A stretch of DNA of 37,131 nucleotides from Roseovarius sp. Lineage in GTDB: Bacteria; Pseudomonadota; Alphaproteobacteria; Rhodobacterales; Rhodobacteraceae. Positions within the stretch are counted from its first letter, which is position 1. The number at the start of each line of letters is the position of its first letter. Below, one piece after another: positions 1 through 8,325 of this stretch. The stretch lies in assembly GCA_024636515.1 (NCBI GenBank), contig JAGXGX010000086.1, forward strand, positions 1 to 37,131, read 5' to 3'. The position numbers were made by a program, and so were the translations under genes. The notes below the pieces were generated by a model. The model ran no database searches. It saw only the letters and a list, made by a program, of their open reading frames with translations, and was not told where the DNA came from.

Positions 1-609
1 AAGGCGGTCGCCGGGGATGCCGGTTGCGATAACCTCGGCCGTGACGCGCCCGATTTCGGTAGGCAGGGTGCCGCCGTTGGTATCACACAGCACGATCCAG
101 CGCGCGCCTGCACCCAGCGCGGCATGGCAGACCTCCAGCGCATAGGCGGGGTTCGCCTTGTAGCCGTCAAAGAAATGCTCGGCGTCTAGCAGCGCCTCGC
201 GCCCGCTAGCGACGAGGTGCGCGATGGAGGCTGCGACGTTCTCCGTATTCTCGGCCAGCGTGATGCCGAGCGCCCGCTCCACATGGAAATCATGCGCCTT
301 GCCGACGAGGCAGACGGAGGCTGTGCCCGCGTTCATCACGGCCGCCAGCACATCATCATTGGCCGCGCTGCGGCCCGCGCGCTTGGTCATGCCAAAGGCG
401 GTCATGCGGGCGCGTGTCTTGGGGGCTGCATCGAAAAATGCGCTGTCGGTGGGATTCGCGCCGGGCCAGCCGCCCTCGATATAATCGACGCCGAGGCTGT
501 CTAGCATTTCCGCGATGCGCTGCTTTTCAGCGGTCGAGAATTGGACGCCCTGCGTCTGCTGCCCATCGCGCAGGGTAGTGTCGTAGAGGGAGAGGCGGGT
601 GCGGGTCAT
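1..609 (-). CDS. cimA: (R)-citramalate synthase, N-terminal part (cut by window edge)
   Basis: This is the first 203 codons of a minus-strand gene that runs off the left edge. The protein opens with an aldolase-type TIM-barrel motif (LYDTTLRDGQQ, residues 8-18) followed by GVDYIEGGWPGANP, and later has LCDTNGG. These are signatures of the isopropylmalate/homocitrate/citramalate synthase family. The TTLRDG Arg-Asp pair and the DTNGG region bind the 2-oxoacid and the metal. The GGWPG sequence suits citramalate synthase better than LeuA. The enzyme would condense acetyl-CoA with pyruvate to citramalate, a route to 2-oxobutyrate and isoleucine. The start is ATG at 609. A leucine-sensing C-terminal domain is expected but lies outside the window. 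The neighbour upstream on the same strand is cysS, across a 154-bp hairpin-rich gap. Confidence 0.88.
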   Translation of the reverse strand, partial: MTRTRLSLYDTTLRDGQQTQGVQFSTAEKQRIAEMLDSLGVDYIEGGWPGANPTDSAFFDAAPKTRARMTAFGMTKRAGRSAANDDVLAAVMNAGTASVCLVGKAHDFHVERALGITLAENTENVAASIAHLVASGREALLDAEHFFDGYKANPAYALEVCHAALGAGARWIVLCDTNGGTLPTEIGRVTAEVIATGIPGDRL

Positions 610-661
610 TGGCCGCCTCGCGCGGGTATCAGTTGAGCGCTACAGCCGCTCCGTGCGCCAC

Positions 662-744
662 GGCCGTGCCGCTTGAGGCACGGCCAGCCCCCCACCGCCC
701 CCATGGGCGGGGGCTTCACCCCCACCCGCGGCCGGGGGCTGGCC
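662..744 (-). terminator. GC-rich stem-loops between cysS and cimA
   Basis: Two inverted repeats fill the gap after the cysS stop. GGCCGTGCC (662-670) pairs with GGCACGGCC (677-685) across a 6-nt loop. GGCCAGCCCCC (682-692) pairs with GGGGGCTGGCC (734-744), enclosing a smaller CCGCCC/GGGCGG stem (695-710). The two outer stems share bases 682-685, so they could compete with each other. No U-tract follows on the minus strand. A termination, attenuation or mRNA-processing role is inferred from position only. Confidence 0.35.
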
Positions 745-763
745 TTAGTCGTTGATGGCGCGG

Positions 764-2161
764 TCATTTCAAGGCGTCCAGTTTGGAGGGGTCGAAGTCA
801 ATTTCGGGATTCAGAAGCACCTCGTCCTTGTTCATTCTAATACCGACATTTGCCAGCGCCAGGATGTGCTTTATCCTGTCAACTTCGGAAAAGTCCTTGC
901 TCTCTTTCGCCTGAAACCGTTTAGCTTGAAGCTCTTTTGCGATGGCCGCCAAAGAGGTGAGCGCGCCACGATGCGTCGCGACACGGGTCGCCAATTGGTC
1001 ATCATCGAAAATACCCAAAAACACTAAATTCCGGGCCAATCTGTCTGCATCTGCTGCACCGTTCATTTTGATAAGGCAGTTAATTGCTGCATGAGTATTC
1101 AGATCGTCAGAAAGAGCATCAACAATTGCGGGTTCTGGCTCAAGACGACTGGAATCTTCTAGATCGCCATATTGAGCAATGTGTTCAATAAAGCCGTGGA
1201 GCCGGGATTGAGCTTCGACGGATTTCTCCGCCGTCCAATCCATCGGCTTGCGGTAATGCGTGCTCAAAAACACAAACCGGATCACCTCGCCCGGCACGCC
1301 CTGATCCAGCAGATCCCGCACGGTGAAGAAATTGCCCAGCGACTTGGACATCTTCTTGCCCTCGACCTGTAGCATCTCGTTATGCATCCAGACCTGCGCA
1401 AAGCCGCCCTCTGGGTGGGCGCAGCAGCTTTGTGCGATCTCGTTTTCGTGGTGCGGAAACATCAGGTCGTTGCCGCCACCGTGAATGTCGAACGAAGCGC
1501 CCAGCAGTTCATACGCCATGGCCGAGCATTCGATGTGCCAGCCGGGGCGGCCATAACCCCAAGGGCTGTCCCATCCGGGCTGCTCATCCGACGATGGCTT
1601 CCACAGGACAAAATCCATCGGGTTGCGTTTGTAGGGTGCCACCTCGACACGCGCGCCGGCGATCATGTCGTCGATGCTGCGGCCCGATAGGGCGCCGTAC
1701 TCGGTGTAGCTCTCGACGGCGAAGAGTACGTGCCCCTCGGCCTCGTAGGCGTGATCCTTGGCAATCAAGTCTGCGATCATCTCTACCATCTGGGGGATGA
1801 ACTCGGTCGCGCGGGGCATCATGTCTGGCTCCAGCGCGCCGAGGCTGCCCATATCGTCCAGAAACCACTGGATCGTCTCATCCGTGATCTCGCCTATCTT
1901 GCGGCCCGACTCTGCGGCGCGTGCGTTGATCTTGTCATCCACGTCGGTAAAATTTCGCGCGTAGGTCACAGCGCCCTCGCCATAGACGTGACGCAGCAGG
2001 CGGTAGAGCACGTCGAACACCACCACGGGCCGCGCATTGCCCAAATGCGCGCGGTCATAGACAGTTGGCCCGCAGACATACATCCGCACGTTCTTGTCGT
2101 CCAATGGCGTGAACACTTCTTTCTTGCGCGTGCGGGTGTTGTGCAGCTTGATCTGGGTCAT
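764..2161 (-). CDS. cysS: cysteine--tRNA ligase
   Basis: This cytoplasmic class I aminoacyl-tRNA synthetase charges tRNA-Cys with cysteine using ATP. The 465 residues match the family's usual length. The zinc-ligand Cys sits in [10 protein letters not shown] (Cys30), and the HIGH-type motif directly follows as HLGN (39-42). WHIECSAM and HHENEIAQ supply the other expected zinc-site residues. The KMSKS loop is intact as [10 protein letters not shown] near residue 275. The C-terminal third is helical, as expected for the anticodon-binding region. The start is ATG at 2161 with GCGAGG a few bases upstream. Downstream on the same strand is cimA. There is no sign of truncation or editing-domain fusion. 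Confidence 0.97.
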   Translation of the reverse strand: MTQIKLHNTRTRKKEVFTPLDDKNVRMYVCGPTVYDRAHLGNARPVVVFDVLYRLLRHVYGEGAVTYARNFTDVDDKINARAAESGRKIGEITDETIQWFLDDMGSLGALEPDMMPRATEFIPQMVEMIADLIAKDHAYEAEGHVLFAVESYTEYGALSGRSIDDMIAGARVEVAPYKRNPMDFVLWKPSSDEQPGWDSPWGYGRPGWHIECSAMAYELLGASFDIHGGGNDLMFPHHENEIAQSCCAHPEGGFAQVWMHNEMLQVEGKKMSKSLGNFFTVRDLLDQGVPGEVIRFVFLSTHYRKPMDWTAEKSVEAQSRLHGFIEHIAQYGDLEDSSRLEPEPAIVDALSDDLNTHAAINCLIKMNGAADADRLARNLVFLGIFDDDQLATRVATHRGALTSLAAIAKELQAKRFQAKESKDFSEVDRIKHILALANVGIRMNKDEVLLNPEIDFDPSKLDALK

Positions 2162-2301
2162 GGCGGGCCTCGCGGGGCTGGATGGCTCTGGGTCGCGCAG
2201 GGCTTATCAATTTCGTAGCTGGTTTGAAATAGTGCAGATGGCCGCGATTTGCCCGGATGCAGGTCAGGGGCGCGAGGCGCGGCCTCGCTATGGTGCAAAA
2301 A

Positions 2302-2313
2302 CGACATATGTCG
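2302..2313. promoter_or_regulatory. 12-bp perfect palindrome in the cysS / mttB-like divergent gap
   Basis: CGACATATGTCG reads the same on both strands and lies about 140 bp upstream of cysS and about 205 bp upstream of the mttB-like gene. The 2162-2517 gap otherwise shows only a possible small reading frame (2373-2471). A dimeric regulator site is possible, but no regulator gene is adjacent and a chance palindrome of this length cannot be excluded. Confidence 0.25.
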
Positions 2314-2372
2314 CGATCAGGACAGACGGCGCGCGTGCGACATGCTGAGGTTGAGGTGTCACAAGCGGAGAG

Positions 2373-2471
2373 ATGGCCATGACGCCATTCAGCAAGATCG
2401 CCCTCGTCGTGCGCACCATCGGCGCCGAGAGGGGCCGTGCGGCACGGGGCAGGCCTGCGGATCGCCGCTGA
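2373..2471 (+). CDS. possible 32-residue leader peptide upstream of the mttB-like gene
   Basis: An ATG-initiated frame of 32 codons lies 46 bp before the mttB-like gene. GCGGAGAG is placed as a ribosome-binding site, and a second in-frame ATG follows at codon 3. The peptide (MAMTPFSKIALVVRTIGAER, then an Arg-rich tail) starts with a possible amphipathic helix. I recognise no family. It could be a regulatory leader, a small protein or chance. The only support is the ribosome-binding site and its position. Confidence 0.2.
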   Translation: MAMTPFSKIALVVRTIGAERGRAARGRPADRR

Positions 2472-2517
2472 CCGCTCGCCGATTTCCCTTTGACCTCTCG
2501 CAAATGAGGCCCCTGAC

Positions 2518-4056
2518 ATGAACGATATCTCCCCACGCCGCTCTGGTGGACGCGCTGCGCGCCGCGCTGTCCGGTCTGCACCTCCGTCCGATGCCATGCG
2601 CTCGATCAGGCCCGGCATGGAAGGGGGGCTGTATAACCCCCTGACGGATGCCGAGGTGCTACGCATTCACCATACCGCGCTAGACGCGCTGGAGCAGATC
2701 GGCCTTGCCGATGCGCCTGCCAGCGGTGTGGCCTATCTGACGGGTGCAGGCGCGATTCTGGGTGATGACGGGCGCCTTCGCTTCCCCCGCGCGCTGATCG
2801 AGGACGTGATTGCACGCGCAAATCGCAGCGTGACCTTGATGGGCCGCGACGCGCGGCACGACATGCAGCTATCGGGCAGCCGCGTGCATTACGGCACCGC
2901 CGGCGCGGCGGTTAACATGATCGATGTGGATGGTCGCAACTACCGCGAATGTACCGTTCAGGATCTACACGATGCCGCGCGGATCGCTGACGTGCTGGAC
3001 AATATCCATTTTTTACAGCGCCCGATGGTGTGCCGCGATATTCCCGACAACCTCGAAATGGACCTGAACACGATCTATGCCTGCTGCGCCGGTACGACCA
3101 AGCATGTCGGCGTTTCGTTCACCGAGCGCGATTTTGCCCGCAAGGGGATCGAATTGCTGCACATGATCGCAGGTGGCGAGGCGGCATGGCGCGAGCGGCC
3201 ATTTGTGTCGAACTCCAACTGTTTCGTTGTGCCGCCGATGAAATTCGCCACCGAGGCATGCGAGGTGATGGAGGAGTGCATCAAGGGCGGCATGCCCGTC
3301 TTGCTGCTGAGCGCGGGTATGGCGGGCGCCACCGCGCCTTCGACCATCGCGGGCGCCATCGTGCAGGCGACTGCCGAATGCCTTGCCGGCCTCGTTTATG
3401 TCGACGCGGTCAAGCCGGGCCATCCGGCGATCTTTGGCACGTGGCCCTTCGGCCTCGACCTGCGCACTGGCGCGATGACGGGCGGCTCCGGCGAGCAGGC
3501 ATTGCTGAGCGCGGGCTGCGCGCAGATGCACCGTTTCTATGATGTGCCCGGCGGCGCGGCTGCGGGGATTACAGATGCCAAACTGCCCGACATGCAAGCC
3601 GGGTGGGAGCAGATGTGCTCTAACGTGATGGCGGGCTTGTCAGGGCTAAACATGGTGTACGAGGCGGCGGGAATGCATGCATCGCTGCTTGGTTTTTGCC
3701 TTGAGTCGCTGATTTTAGGGGATGATCTGATCGGCCATGCGCAGCGCTGCGTGCGCGGTATCGAAGTCGATGACGAGACGCTTGGGTTGGAGCAGATCCG
3801 CTCAGTCTGCATCGGCGGTCCCGGTCATTATCTGGGCACGCCGCAGACGCTGGCCCGGATGGAGAGTGACTACCAGTACCCCAAGACCGGCAACCGAATG
3901 AGCCCCAAGCAATGGGCGGAGGAGGGCAAGCCAGACCTCAACACCGATGCGACCGCGCGTAAGGAAGCGATCTTGGCCGAGCGATCAGCGGCCCGCTTTG
4001 CCCCCGATGTCGATGCGGCGATACGGGCTGCGTACAAGATACACCTTCCGTCCTGA
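2518..4056 (+). CDS. MttB-like (trimethylamine methyltransferase family) protein, non-pyrrolysine
   Basis: This 512-residue protein belongs to the COG5598/MttB superfamily, whose members move a methyl group from a quaternary or tertiary amine to a corrinoid protein. Recognisable segments are the N-terminal GGLYNPLTDAEVLRIHHTAL, the central GVSFTERDF and PVLLLSAGMAGATAP, and GTWPFGLDLRTGAMTGGSGEQ. The frame has no in-frame TAG, so this is the non-pyrrolysine branch. That branch includes glycine-betaine methyltransferases (MtgB), and the true substrate cannot be read from sequence. No corrinoid-binding partner protein lies next to it, so the methyl acceptor must be encoded elsewhere. The start at 2518 has a weak TGAGG upstream. 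A Met at residue 27 (2596) is an alternative, since the first 26 residues are Arg-rich and atypical. The EamA exporter gene begins 40 bp downstream. Confidence 0.85.
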   Translation: MNDISPRRSGGRAARRAVRSAPPSDAMRSIRPGMEGGLYNPLTDAEVLRIHHTALDALEQIGLADAPASGVAYLTGAGAILGDDGRLRFPRALIEDVIARANRSVTLMGRDARHDMQLSGSRVHYGTAGAAVNMIDVDGRNYRECTVQDLHDAARIADVLDNIHFLQRPMVCRDIPDNLEMDLNTIYACCAGTTKHVGVSFTERDFARKGIELLHMIAGGEAAWRERPFVSNSNCFVVPPMKFATEACEVMEECIKGGMPVLLLSAGMAGATAPSTIAGAIVQATAECLAGLVYVDAVKPGHPAIFGTWPFGLDLRTGAMTGGSGEQALLSAGCAQMHRFYDVPGGAAAGITDAKLPDMQAGWEQMCSNVMAGLSGLNMVYEAAGMHASLLGFCLESLILGDDLIGHAQRCVRGIEVDDETLGLEQIRSVCIGGPGHYLGTPQTLARMESDYQYPKTGNRMSPKQWAEEGKPDLNTDATARKEAILAERSAARFAPDVDAAIRAAYKIHLPS

Positions 4057-4096
4057 GGCGCATCTAGGCTAGCGTGGCCCCAACCCGGAGCCGCGC

Positions 4097-4942
4097 ATGA
4101 GCCTAACCGTATTCCTAGCCGTTCTCGGCGCCGCGATCCTGCACGCCGTCTGGAACGCGGCGGTCAAAGGCAGCACGGACAAGAGGACGGCCATGGGCGC
4201 GGTCGTGATCGGCCACGCGCCTCTGGCGGCACTGGCGCTATGCTTTGCGCCGTTGCCAAGCCTTGCCAGCTTGCCGTGGATGGCGGGGGGTCTAGCGCTG
4301 CATTTCGGCTACCAACTGTTTTTGATGCACGCGTACGAGCATGGCGATCTGAGCCAAGTCTATCCGATCGCGCGCGGCTCCGCGCCGCTGATCGTCGCGG
4401 TAGTTTCGGTCGCCGCGCTGGGCGTGCACCTGCAAGGCGCCGAGATGCTGGCGGTCGCGATCATCGCCGCAGGTATCCTTAGCCTCGTTCTGGTGCGCCG
4501 CGCGGACGGGTTGCGCAACGGTCGCGCTGCGGGGCTGGCACTGGTCACAGGCATGTTTATTGCGGCCTATTCGCTGGTCGACGGGTATGGTGCGCGGATC
4601 GCAGGTACGTCCTTGGGATTTTATGCATGGGTCGCGCTGATCAATGCGCCGCTGATGGCGCTCTATCTTGGGGCACGCGATCCGGGCATTTTAGGGCGTA
4701 TCGCAGGATCGGGACGCGCTAGTGCCATATTCGGAGGCGGCGCGTCATTTGTCGCTTATGCGGTGGTGACGTGGGCGTTCACGCAGGCGCCTATCGCTCT
4801 GGTCACAGCACTGCGCGAAACAAGCGTCGTATTTGCACTGCTGATCGGCGTCTTTTGCCTCAAGGAGCGTTTAGATCTGGCAAAGGTGCTGGCGACCGCC
4901 GCCACACTGGTTGGGGCTATTCTCCTGCGCTATGCGCGATAG
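4097..4942 (+). CDS. EamA-family (DMT superfamily) transporter
   Basis: This 281-residue inner-membrane protein consists almost entirely of hydrophobic segments, about ten, arranged as two EamA repeats. The first repeat starts at ILHAVWNAAVKG. The second ends with TALRETSVVFALLIGVFCLKERL, in which the ETS and the KE of the last loop are typical of the family. Such carriers export metabolites or amino acids, and the substrate cannot be inferred from sequence. It lies 40 bp after the mttB-like gene on the same strand and is probably co-transcribed. The 193 bp that follow hold no recognisable gene. The start is ATG at 4097 with CGGAG upstream. Confidence 0.85.
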   Translation: MSLTVFLAVLGAAILHAVWNAAVKGSTDKRTAMGAVVIGHAPLAALALCFAPLPSLASLPWMAGGLALHFGYQLFLMHAYEHGDLSQVYPIARGSAPLIVAVVSVAALGVHLQGAEMLAVAIIAAGILSLVLVRRADGLRNGRAAGLALVTGMFIAAYSLVDGYGARIAGTSLGFYAWVALINAPLMALYLGARDPGILGRIAGSGRASAIFGGGASFVAYAVVTWAFTQAPIALVTALRETSVVFALLIGVFCLKERLDLAKVLATAATLVGAILLRYAR

Positions 4943-5135
4943 CCCTAGGCCTATGCGCCTTTTCCGACTCGCATGCCGCCCGCATGATGACAAAGGCAAC
5001 CGATAAGGCGGACATCGTGATATGCGCGGCGGAGACGTTGGAGAGCCTAGCAAAATGCCACGCGCATGTCGCCAAACTGGTTCGACATCGGGTGCCCGGC
5101 AGGGCACTAAAGGTCAAAGCCGATAGGAGAGCGCC

Positions 5136-5894
5136 ATGCAACTGGACCATCTTGTTATCAATACTGCCCTCGGGATGGACGCCGCCGCTGCAATTTTTAC
5201 GGGTTTGGGCTTTCACCTCACGCCGCGCGGCCATCACTCTCTAGGTTCAATCAATCATCTGATGATCGACCCCACCAGCTATCTGGAGCTGGTCGGCGTG
5301 CCAGCCATAGGCAAACAACGGCAGGAGGTGCTGGACAGCCCGCTCGGCCTTAGCGGGTTGGTGTTTCGTACAGGGGACGCAGGCGCCACATATGCGCGTC
5401 TGGCCGCCGCTGGCTTCGCTCCGCAAGAGCCGATCTTGCTGGAACGGCCGGTGACCGTGGACGGCGCGGATGATGTTGCGCGGTTCCGCAATGTCCGGAT
5501 GACAGCGGCGCAATTTCCTGCTGGCCGCGTCTATTTCTGCCAACACCTGACGCCGGGACTGGTTTGGCGGGACGAGTGGCTGAGCCACCCAAACGGGTTC
5601 TGCGGTATCGCAGGGGTCACCGTGCACGATCCCGAGCCGGAGCGCGAAGCGGCGCGATATGCCGCGCTGGCCGGAGGTGATGCCCGCCGTAACGGCGGTG
5701 ACTGGTACATCAAGGAGGGCGGTTTCGCGCTGCGGATCACGCAAGGCGCGCGCGCCTTTGCCAGCGCTACGCTTCTCTTTGACGATCTCGGTGATATCGC
5801 GGCCCGCGCCGAGGCAAGCGTAGATGCAGAATGGCAGAGCGGTGTCCTGACCATTCCCTCGCTTGCAGTGACGCTGCACTGCCGGACAAAATGA
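5136..5894 (+). CDS. VOC-superfamily (glyoxalase-like) protein
   Basis: This 252-residue protein opens with MQLDHLVINT, in which His5 is the usual first metal ligand of vicinal-oxygen-chelate folds, and continues with SYLELVGV. Length and layout resemble the Glyoxalase_3-type two-module VOC proteins: a second betaalpha module starts near residue 150 (GIAGVTVHDPEPE). The reaction is unknown. A clear GGAG lies 6 bp before the start. The TGA stop overlaps an ATG as ATGA (5891-5894), so the following gamma-glutamyltransferase-like gene is probably translationally coupled, implying a shared pathway. The N-terminal metal site looks intact, but I could not assign all ligands. Confidence 0.75.
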   Translation: MQLDHLVINTALGMDAAAAIFTGLGFHLTPRGHHSLGSINHLMIDPTSYLELVGVPAIGKQRQEVLDSPLGLSGLVFRTGDAGATYARLAAAGFAPQEPILLERPVTVDGADDVARFRNVRMTAAQFPAGRVYFCQHLTPGLVWRDEWLSHPNGFCGIAGVTVHDPEPEREAARYAALAGGDARRNGGDWYIKEGGFALRITQGARAFASATLLFDDLGDIAARAEASVDAEWQSGVLTIPSLAVTLHCRTK

Positions 5895-7495
5895 CAATCC
5901 TAGACGAAAGCACCCTTATGACCGACGGCCCTCATTATCCGACCCACCGTACACCCGTTTTCGCGCAGAATATGGTGGCCACGTCCCAGCCATTGGCGGC
6001 TCAGGCTGGGCTGACGATGCTGGCGAACGGCGGCAATGCTATCGATGCGGCTCTCGCCGCCGCGATCTGCCTGACCGTGGTTGAACCGACGGGATGCGGC
6101 CTTGGCTCGGACGCGTTCGCGATTCTTTGGGACGGCTCGCAGTTGCACGGACTGAACGCATCAGGGCGCGCGCCCGCCGCATGGACGCCCGAGCAGTTCG
6201 ACGCCGGGGTGCCGCAGCGCGGCTGGGGCGCTGTGACGGTGCCGGGCGCGGTATCGGCGTGGGTGGCGCTGTCCAAGGGTCACGGGCGACTGCCGTTTGC
6301 ACAGCTGTTCGAGCCTGCGATTGGGTATGCACGCGGCGGCTTCCCTGTCTCGCCCACTATCGCGGGGCTATGGGCTAAGGGCGCGGAGTTGCTCAAGGAT
6401 CAGCCCGGTTTTGCGGATTGTTTTATGCCCGGCGGGCGGGCACCCAAGGCGGGCGAGACATTCCGCAACCCCGCGCTGGCCGCGACGCTGGAGGCAATTG
6501 CTGAAAGCGGCGGCGAGGCGTTCTATCGCGGCGCGCTGGCGGGCAAGATCGCCGAGGCCGCGCGCGCGAATGGTGCTGCATTGAATGAGGCTGATATGGC
6601 CGCGCATAAGCCCGATTGGTGCGGCACGCTCCAGATGCCGTTTCGTGGGTATGAGTTGCGCGAGATACCGCCAAACGGGCAGGGCATTGCCGCGTTGATC
6701 GCGCTGGGGTTGGTCGATCGTACCGGCATCGCGAACTATGGTCCCGATGATCCGGTGGCGCTTCACCTACAGATCGAGGCAACCAAACTGGCGCTGGTCG
6801 ATGCCGACGTGCATGTGGGCGATACCGATGCCATGGCTTTTGGTCCTGAGGCGTTGCTGAGTGCAAACTATCTAGACAGCCGCGCGGCCCTGATTGATAC
6901 GCGCCGCGCCGACGATCCCGGTGCGGGCGCGCCGCTCGCGGGCGGCACCGTTTATCTAAGCGCGGCGGATGCAGACGGGCGCATGGTGTCGTTCATTCAA
7001 TCTAACTACATGGGCTTTGGCGCCGGCGTGGTGGTGCCGGGGACGGGCATCCACATGCAGAATCGCGGTGCAGGCTTCGTCGCAACGCCGGGCCATCCAA
7101 ACCGCGTCGGCCCATCGCGCAGGCCGTTCCATACGATCATACCGGGCTTTGTCACCAAGAGCGGTGCGCCTGAGATGAGCTTTGGCGTCATGGGCGGGCC
7201 GATGCAGGCGCAGGGGCATTTGCAGATGATGCTACGCACCATGCTGTGGGGGCAGGACCCGCAGGCAGCCAGCGACGCACCGCGATGGCAGGTGGTGTCG
7301 GGCCGCAAAGTTGCGGTTGAGAACGCCATGCCCGATGCAATCGTCGAGGCGTTGCGCGCCATGGGACATGATGTGGTGCGCGAGGGGACGGCAGCCGAGT
7401 TCGGTTTTGGCGGCGCGCAGCTGATCCGGCGTATGGGCGATGGCTATATCGGTGGTTCAGACCATCGCAAAGATGGCGGCGTGGCGGGGTTCTAA
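5891..7495 (+). CDS. gamma-glutamyltransferase / Ntn-hydrolase family protein, no signal peptide
   Basis: This 534-residue proenzyme belongs to the gamma-glutamyltranspeptidase family, which cleaves itself in front of a threonine that becomes the N-terminal nucleophile. Family segments are MLANGGNAIDAALAAAICL and VVEPTGCGLGSD near the N terminus, GGTVYLSAADADG (the candidate nucleophile is Thr353), SRRPFHTIIPGF and FGVMGGPMQAQGH. The usual TTH at the nucleophile is GGTV here, as in many divergent paralogues. There is no signal peptide, so the enzyme should be cytosolic, unlike classical periplasmic Ggt; acylase or amide-hydrolase activity is as likely as glutathione turnover. I chose ATG 5891, which overlaps the VOC stop as ATGA. 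ATG 5918, with GACGAAAG upstream, would remove nine residues and is nearly as good. Its stop overlaps that of the convergent GntR gene. Confidence 0.85.
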   Translation: MTILDESTLMTDGPHYPTHRTPVFAQNMVATSQPLAAQAGLTMLANGGNAIDAALAAAICLTVVEPTGCGLGSDAFAILWDGSQLHGLNASGRAPAAWTPEQFDAGVPQRGWGAVTVPGAVSAWVALSKGHGRLPFAQLFEPAIGYARGGFPVSPTIAGLWAKGAELLKDQPGFADCFMPGGRAPKAGETFRNPALAATLEAIAESGGEAFYRGALAGKIAEAARANGAALNEADMAAHKPDWCGTLQMPFRGYELREIPPNGQGIAALIALGLVDRTGIANYGPDDPVALHLQIEATKLALVDADVHVGDTDAMAFGPEALLSANYLDSRAALIDTRRADDPGAGAPLAGGTVYLSAADADGRMVSFIQSNYMGFGAGVVVPGTGIHMQNRGAGFVATPGHPNRVGPSRRPFHTIIPGFVTKSGAPEMSFGVMGGPMQAQGHLQMMLRTMLWGQDPQAASDAPRWQVVSGRKVAVENAMPDAIVEALRAMGHDVVREGTAAEFGFGGAQLIRRMGDGYIGGSDHRKDGGVAGF

Positions 7496-8175
7496 GGTGC
7501 GTAAATGCGCGAAAATGCCATGCGCACGTTCAGCGTGACCTCCTCCAACCGACGCGAGATGTGAGAGCTCATCTCGCGTGCTGCGCCGTCCTCGTCGCCC
7601 GCGGCAACTGCGGCCAGAATACGGGCGTGCGGCTGGGTGGTGATGGCAGGCGCGCCGTCCCGCTCGCTTAACGATTGCAGGTCGATAACGCGGATATAAT
7701 GAATGCGCGCGGCGGCGTTATCCAGCAGGCGCACCAGTTCGGCATTGCGTGACAGCAGGGCGATGCGGCGGTGGAATTCCTCATCCAGTCGCACCAACTC
7801 AACCGGGGAGGCGCCGGGGCTGTATTCGGCCTTCGATTGTTCCAGAAATGTCTGCAACTCGGCCAGCTCACCGGGATCGGCGCGGCGTGCGGCAAGGCGT
7901 GCGGCCTGGCTTTCGATCGCGGCGCGGGCCTCGTAAAGGTCCATGATTTCGGCAGGGTTCAACGAGCGGCAGTGAAAGCCTTGGCCGCGCCGAAAGGTCA
8001 GAAATCCCTCGGCCGTGAGCCGGTTCAGCGCCTCGCGCAGGGGCGTTCGGCTGATTTCGAGCTGGGTGGAAATCGCGCTCTCGTTCAGCCGCTCGTCAGG
8101 TTTGATCGCAAAGCTTGCGGTCATTTCCTTGAGCTTGCGGTAAGCGCGGTCAACCGCGCCAGTGTCTTGTTCCAT
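7492..8175 (-). CDS. GntR-family transcriptional regulator (FCD domain)
   Basis: This 227-residue regulator has an N-terminal winged helix-turn-helix at about residues 10-72, with the typical SRTPLREALNRLTAEGFL recognition region. A C-terminal all-helical FCD ligand-binding domain follows, with DEEFHRRIALLSRN and QPHARILAAV carrying the usual metal-binding Asp/His residues. It is transcribed away from the thiamine-diphosphate enzyme and Tct transporter genes, which it most likely represses until the transported substrate or a product binds. A palindrome of the GTATAC type favoured by FCD-GntR regulators lies in the shared gap at 8275-8284. The start is ATG 8175 with AAGGCG upstream. The stop overlaps the GGT-like stop by four bases. 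Confidence 0.9.
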   Translation of the reverse strand: MEQDTGAVDRAYRKLKEMTASFAIKPDERLNESAISTQLEISRTPLREALNRLTAEGFLTFRRGQGFHCRSLNPAEIMDLYEARAAIESQAARLAARRADPGELAELQTFLEQSKAEYSPGASPVELVRLDEEFHRRIALLSRNAELVRLLDNAAARIHYIRVIDLQSLSERDGAPAITTQPHARILAAVAAGDEDGAAREMSSHISRRLEEVTLNVRMAFSRIYAP

Positions 8176-8187
8176 TCGTGCGCCTTA

Positions 8188-8284
8188 CAGATCGGCCCGG
8201 TGCGGGACAATATGCGCAGGCTACTTGGCGCATAGAAAAAAGCAATTGATTTGCATGCCGATCTGCATATTGTCCTGTATACAG
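8188..8284. promoter_or_regulatory. divergent promoter region with GntR-type operator and mirrored repeats
   Basis: CTGTATACAG (8275-8284) is a perfect palindrome with the GTATAC core typical of FCD-type GntR operators. GGACAATATGC (8205-8215) is mirrored exactly by GCATATTGTCC (8265-8275), and CAGATCGGC (8188-8196) by GCCGATCTG (8257-8265). The region therefore carries similar modules facing both divergent genes. The CATATT cores could also serve as -10 elements on each strand. Control by the adjacent GntR is inferred. Confidence 0.5.
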
Positions 8285-8325
8285 CTTGGCCGGACCCATC
8301 CGCGCCGCCACACCAAGGAGCGATG

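Noticed and set aside
764-2348. Several long frames antisense to cysS
   Set aside because: They are shadows of the high-GC coding strand; none has a family motif, and cysS is complete and unambiguous.
2518-4056. Pyrrolysine-containing MttB
   Set aside because: There is no in-frame TAG anywhere in the frame and no pyl genes in the window.
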